From Solenopsis invicta (lineage: Eukaryota; Arthropoda; Insecta; Hymenoptera; Formicidae), in contig NC_052668.1 of NCBI RefSeq assembly GCF_016802725.1, forward strand, positions 16,597,001 through 16,661,000: a DNA stretch of 64,000 nt, written 5' to 3'. Shown piece after piece: positions 59,041-64,000 of this stretch. The number at the start of each line of letters is the position of its first letter. Positions within the stretch are counted from its first letter, which is position 1. A program made the position numbers and the translations under genes. The notes under the pieces were generated by a model that saw only the letters and a list, made by a program, of their open reading frames with translations, had not been told where the DNA came from and did not search any database.

Positions 59041-61089
59041 ATTAAAAAGCTAAAATGTATATAATAGGATGTATAAAAGAGAAACGAAGTTTTCTGTATT
59101 TGTATAAAATACAAATATAGAAAAATAAAATATGTACACGATAGACAAAATATATGTGCGGATAGATAAATATGTATAAATTAAGCGTAGAAATTGAAAT
59201 CCGGTGATCATACAAAATTTACAGAAATTAATTCTCCCCCGAATCTCTTTTCATGGATAATTCGACGAACAGAAATATCGACACGTTAATAATTTAAGTT
59301 TTCAAGCTGTAAATGAAGAGCTCTCGGGGGAAACTAAGTTATTTTGGCAACGTAAGATAATAAAATCGAGAACGGTTAATTTTGAAGAGCTTGTTATCAA
59401 AATAATTGATGCAGGAAAGAATAAAGAGAATGTCGTCGACAGATATAAATAAGTCGCATCAAATTTTCATCGAAGAGATATTTGTGAAAGAAAGAATCCG
59501 CTGTACCGCGGTTTATTTTTAATTGACGTCATGTTCGCGTTACGGATGTAAACACGTGCTACCTCTGTCTTTCTCTCTCACTCCCGCATGTGCGGCTGAA
59601 ATAGTCATGAAGTCTATAATTACGACGGAATCTCAATGGATGAAACGCGATATTCTTCGAATTCAACCGGTGGCTATATTCAACCGAGTTTAATCTTCGT
59701 CCATAAATATGAGTTACGGATCCGATGACAGTTCCAGAAATGAGTTCCGTCGACGAACTTTCTCTACTGGAGCGAAACGCAGATTCCGCCGGAAATCGCG
59801 CGCGCGAACGGCAGACGTTACGGTTTTAATACTTTTTTTTTTACGATTCGAAGGAACGCGGCCGAGACGAGAGACAGCCGTTGGAAAGAAATAAAGAGAA
59901 CAAAGGGGATGATGGAATCTTCGCTCTGTACAAAACTTGCCGATTGGTTTGGTGGTCGGGCCAGCGGCGGCGAGCGAAGACCTGTTATTAAGGTCAATGT
60001 GCTTAAAATGTTTTAACCGTCATGGTCTTTACGACGTGGCCGCTCCGCGTCGCGCAAATTCCATCCACCTTTCGGCCGATTGCTGTCTCCTTCGAGCTCC
60101 GCTTCCGCGCGCTAACTCCTTCATCCGCCAAACGCGACGTTCATCGATCTCTGCAAAGGCGGTCGCCCGTAATTGCACATAATCACACCCGTGGTCGTTA
60201 TAAACGCGACTCGGCAGATGCGCATTTTTTCTCCCCCCCTCCCTCACTTCTCTTCTCCCTGAAGTGAAGAGAGTCCGCTCTTCACTCGACTCCGCAGCAT
60301 CTGCCTCGTCTTCTCTCTTCTCGTTCTTTTCCTGCCCAGGAGCGGCTTCAAACACCCTTCTTAGGATGGGACATTGATATGCAATCGTCTGCGTCGATTT
60401 AAAAGGATAAGACTATTTTATCGCATTGAGCGAATGCAAAAATGTGCAAATTAAAACAGCTGATACGTCGTGAAGATAAAGGAAATCGAATTACGCGTTA
60501 GAAAGAAAAAAATGCGAGCGAGATTTGCATGAAGAAAATTCATTTTTATCACCATCTCTCGTAAGTAAAGAAAAAAAAATATATTATCAATTTTCGATCA
60601 GTTTCAGTTTGATTGATCACTGCAGCTCTCTTTCCGCAGCCACAACTGTGTCTTCATCGTGCCGCTCTCCACAGAGCGCATCTGCAAAAACTGCAGGAAT
60701 GCAGCTCGATCGGATAAGGGCAATGTAGCAATGTAAAGGGAAATATAATAAGCGAGACGATACGGCCGCCGTGACGGCCGCGTTCGCGGATTCCTCTCCG
60801 CCGTCGTAAATAAAGGAATAACGTCTTCTTCCACATTGCGACCCTTTTAATTAAGAGAGATTGTCATTTGATCGTCACTGCAGCCGCGACGAAGCTAGAT
60901 AATTAAAACTTAACAGATGTCCGGCGCTCAATGTTTACGACAATTGACGCTAATTAGTCACTCGCCGACTTCGACAGATGTCAACCTCGATAATTACGAC
61001 CAGCACAATTTTATATGTCCAGTAAAACACGTCGCTTAATAAGATTTGGCGCAGGTTTTCAAAATTACTCTTCAAGCTTTGTTCGCATG
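59041..61089. other. Unique sequence, no recognisable gene
   Basis: AT-rich to 59.5 kb, then CG-rich. Overlapping frames at 59.9-60.36 and 60.5-60.84 kb occur on both strands and are unsupported. Confidence 0.5.
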
Positions 61090-61106
61090 TATTACATGTA
61101 TATATA

Positions 61107-61156
<50 letters not shown>

Positions 61157-61163
61157 ATATATA
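61090..61163. repeat. TA-rich repeat with ATGT interruptions
   Basis: Alternating TA/TATG units, including an uninterrupted (TA)11 stretch near 61122-61144. The Tyr/Ile-rich frames through it are artefacts. Confidence 0.9.
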
Positions 61164-63930
61164 GAGCGTCTGAATTTAGTTTGAGCAACTTCACCTACTT
61201 CGCGAATCACGTTTCCGTTCTCGATTTCCACGAAATGAGATTTCCGCTGACAACTGCTGACACCGCAAGCGTTAGACATAACAGCGATAGAAATTATATA
61301 TCGCCGGGGCGACATTTAATACCCAGCTGATTATTAGGTCCTAGATCAATCGCTGTCAACCTTGCACCGGTACCCGCCACGTCGGCTGTCTCGTCGGCAG
61401 ATTAATTATTATCGGCGCGGATTATTACAGTCCACCGACAGGTATTCGGCCTGTTCGGCAAACATTGTTCACACTGTAGCTCGATGATGTACGCCACAGG
61501 AGTTATCGAACCGTTGCGATAACATTGCTGGGCGTAAATCAAAAACAAATGTTCGCAGTAATAAACCGAACGAGGAGCAATTAAGTGTCATAACCGACAC
61601 AATATTCGGATAAACGTCATTTATCAAAGCGGATCACTTTCCGATTTCAGCCTAGAAATGACTTACCACGCGTGAGCACTACGGTCATAAAAATTTAGAC
61701 CCGCATTTCCAGCTCACTAGTTCGTAAAATATTGCGATATAAAATTAAAGGTTTATAGCGCGTATACGTGTACGGGAGACAGTCGCGGAATAATAGAGCG
61801 GATCTCTCATAGCTGCGAAACGAGGTCTCGCTTTTAATGACCAGTGAATATTCATATGTCTACTGTAAGTCGCTCGAAGAAGCGCGCTCGCGTGTGACGC
61901 GTGTCACGCTGAGGACATTACGAGCCGCGCGAGTGGGGCCGGTCATTTCTCGACGCGCGCAATTAATGTAACGCCGTACCGCTCGCATTTGCATATACGC
62001 GAGCGTCAAAGGGTCAAATCGAGTTACGAAGCCCGGCAGCGTTTTTACGCGCGCGCGTTCTCGTCGCACGAACCGCGCGAACAGACAACGAAACTTTACG
62101 TCGCGGAATGTCGAGTTCACAGAGAAAGGGAGAGAGACAGAGAGGGCCAAGGAACTCTCCGGCCGTCGTAATTCCTGGCTCTGGCGAGCCTCCCTCTGAA
62201 ACTGTGTCTCGACACATCCTCGGTGTTCCACGGCACCGTCATTACCACCCCACGAAGTCCACTTTGCGCGTTCCTCCGCGCGCACCCTCGCCCCCGTTAC
62301 CCCGTGCATAATTGCCCCATTTAGCGCCCGCTTTATCCTATTTTCCTTTCGGTTACATGCGGAACGATCCGCAACGCGCCCGACAATTTTGTTCATTAGC
62401 AAGGATTCGTTAATTGTTTCGTTTCGGAGATGCGCCTAGCGAGTTCATGAAACAGAAACGAAAAAAAAAGGAAAAATGCGATATTATGCGCAGAATAATA
62501 TTCACGTTTAAAGAAGCGATCCCTTAATTGCACGCTATTATGCGCAAATGAGTTAATCCATTTAACAAATTTTTTTTTAATCGAGTTACACGGAAAAGTG
62601 AGCCAGCGATGCAAAATGCTACGCTTTAAATTTGATTCGCGCAAAATTGCTGTCTATGTTAACTTTGCATAATATCGTACAGCTTTTCTACTAATTTTTT
62701 GCGATAAATTTGTGTTGCATAATGATTTAATACACGTAACTCACATAAAACTAATTAAGTGAGTAGGTGCAACGTAATACCTTGCGGCTCCGAAAGAAAT
62801 TGCTCAACAATATCTCATTTCACGTTGAGTTAAGCTCTCGCCTCCAATAAAGAGAGCATTGTGTTGCGATGCGCTGAAATTGCGACACGAGCGCGGTCCT
62901 AAATCACCGATTAAATCCAGAGCGAGATCGAGATTTCGATGTCTCGTAATAGCTTCATTTATACCGCGCGCGGTCATTGCGCGCGCCGTTTAATTATACT
63001 TTCGCTCCGAGAGGCTGAGAGGAGGAAAGAGAGAGGGAGGGGGAGGGGAGGACGACTCCTCTCAAAATCCTGAGGGGCCGCCGCCGCCGTCGCGGCTGTT
63101 ATTTCTTACTCCGACTCGGTCGAATCGCATTATCGACGGTATAAAGCGGCGATCCGTGTGAGTTTCGTTTAAGCAGCGGCTTGTCGGGGCGCGCGCACGA
63201 TCGTGAGGCATCGTGACAAGCCTTGGGCGTTGATCGTCGTCGAGCAAAACCAGTTCCCGGCCCGCCGCCGCGCCGCCGCTCTCCGCCTCGCGCGCGTCTC
63301 GGCGCCCGTGAACGCGTATACGCGCTCGCACGCATGTGTGCGCGTACGCACCGGGGTGGTTCGCCGGCCGATGAGCTGCCCCGCAGCTTTATTGGGGCTA
63401 CCAGTTATTATGATAATGCCCGCGCGGTGCGCGCGGACCCACGAAAAGCAGAAAAGGGAGAGAGATGCATCTTCTCCCGTGTTTTGCACCGCTCGCCGCT
63501 CGCCGGCCAATTTTCTGCTTGCAAGGGACAAAAACAGTCTCTCGATCGGGAACGGCGGTTGGTGGTCTCACCGATACGTATCCGTCGAGAGAGAGGAAAA
63601 AAAAATTGTTCGCCTCGTGAGGCCCCGAAAGACAAATCGGAACAAACACGAGCGTGAGACGATAGTAATTAAATCTGTCTCGGGGAAACCATATTTTTCT
63701 CGTATCGATAAATAACGATAAATCAACTATAATTTAGCAGTAACAAAGTCGCGCTCTCCTGAAATATCGTACTCGTTTTTACAACATTCACATGCTTTTC
63801 CGTACGATTACATGCAAACGAAAGAATGCATATTTGCGAAACTTTATACAAGAATATACATATATTATTTCAATATTGAATAATAACATAAATAATAATG
63901 TAGTATTAATAAAATATCGAGAATAGTGTA
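61164..63930. other. CG-rich unique sequence, no recognisable gene
   Basis: Minus-strand 180-codon frame at 61860-62402 and plus-strand 170-codon frame at 63203-63715 both have frames opposite them over the same DNA and no recognisable domain. Purine-rich GGA tract at 63.02-63.05 kb. AT-rich from 63.7 kb. Confidence 0.5.
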
Positions 63931-64000
63931 TACACCCAGAGAAAAGTTATGTTTAAATCGATGAAATCGCTTCTTTAACTTGGTTTCCTTAAATTGAAGT
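63931..64000 (+). repeat. Left end of a family D repeat, cut by the window edge
   Basis: Starts TACACCCAGAGAAAAG. GTTTAAATCGATGAAATCGC (63951-63970) and the following TTCTTTAACTTGG match GTTTAAATTGACGAAATCGT and TTCTTTAACTTGA at 13349. The clear TACAC-GAGAAAA terminus gives the family a recognisable left end. Confidence 0.6.

Noticed and set aside
61046..61330. Tyr/Ile-rich frames on both strands
   Set aside because: Translation of the TA microsatellite.
63203..63715. 170-codon plus-strand frame near the window end
   Set aside because: Three plus- and minus-strand frames overlap in the same CG-rich DNA. No domain.
1..64000. CRISPR arrays, operons, riboswitches, phage or plasmid features
   Set aside because: No direct-repeat/spacer array, no ribosome-binding-site-led gene runs and no prokaryotic gene content. 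The sequence is eukaryotic in character.

Overview
This window looks like non-coding DNA from an arthropod nuclear genome, most likely an insect and plausibly a hymenopteran such as an ant. The reasons are indirect. There are no operons or dense open frames. GC- and CG-rich unique sequence alternates with AT-rich islands, CG dinucleotides are frequent, GA/TC microsatellites recur, and decayed mariner/Tc1-type elements with TA flanks are common. The taxon is an inference; no diagnostic gene fixes it.

I recognise no intact host gene. Open frames reach only about 216 codons, and the longer ones lie in GC-rich or simple-repeat DNA and resemble no family I know. The stretch is best read as intergenic or as part of a very long intron. 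The only protein sequence I can assign with confidence is the C-terminal end of a mariner transposase at 39.3-39.7 kb. A Tc1-like transposase C-terminal remnant lies near 50.4 kb. A minus-strand segment at 57.9-58.4 kb reads like a decayed gene of unknown identity.

Layout: 0-3.4 kb is mostly unique sequence with a GA tract. 3.4-4.1 kb is a foldback element about 715 bp long. 4.1-16.6 kb is GC/CG-rich sequence with microsatellites, a small Tc1-like foldback (8.0 kb) and several AT-rich repeat copies (12.1, 13.3, 15.0 kb). 16.6-19.2 kb holds three repeat copies. 22.8 and 23.6 kb carry a duplicated, possibly structured block. 23.9, 27.2 and 28.9 kb hold further repeats. 29.7 kb is a GAC trinucleotide array. 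34.3-37.6 kb is rich in foldback elements. 37.8 and 38.5 kb carry a second duplicated block. 39.24-39.79 kb is a 553 bp palindromic mariner derivative. 50.0-52.2 kb holds the Tc1 remnant, a hairpin and a 413 bp foldback element. 54.6 and 57.6 kb have small foldbacks. 57.9-58.8 kb has coding-like sequence. The window ends inside another repeat copy.

Nothing suggests that genes here act together. The most distinctive object is the mariner palindrome: two 224 bp inverted arms, both from the transposon's 3' end, that match at every base I compared, with TA at each flank. It could be a non-autonomous element or a source of long hairpin RNA.
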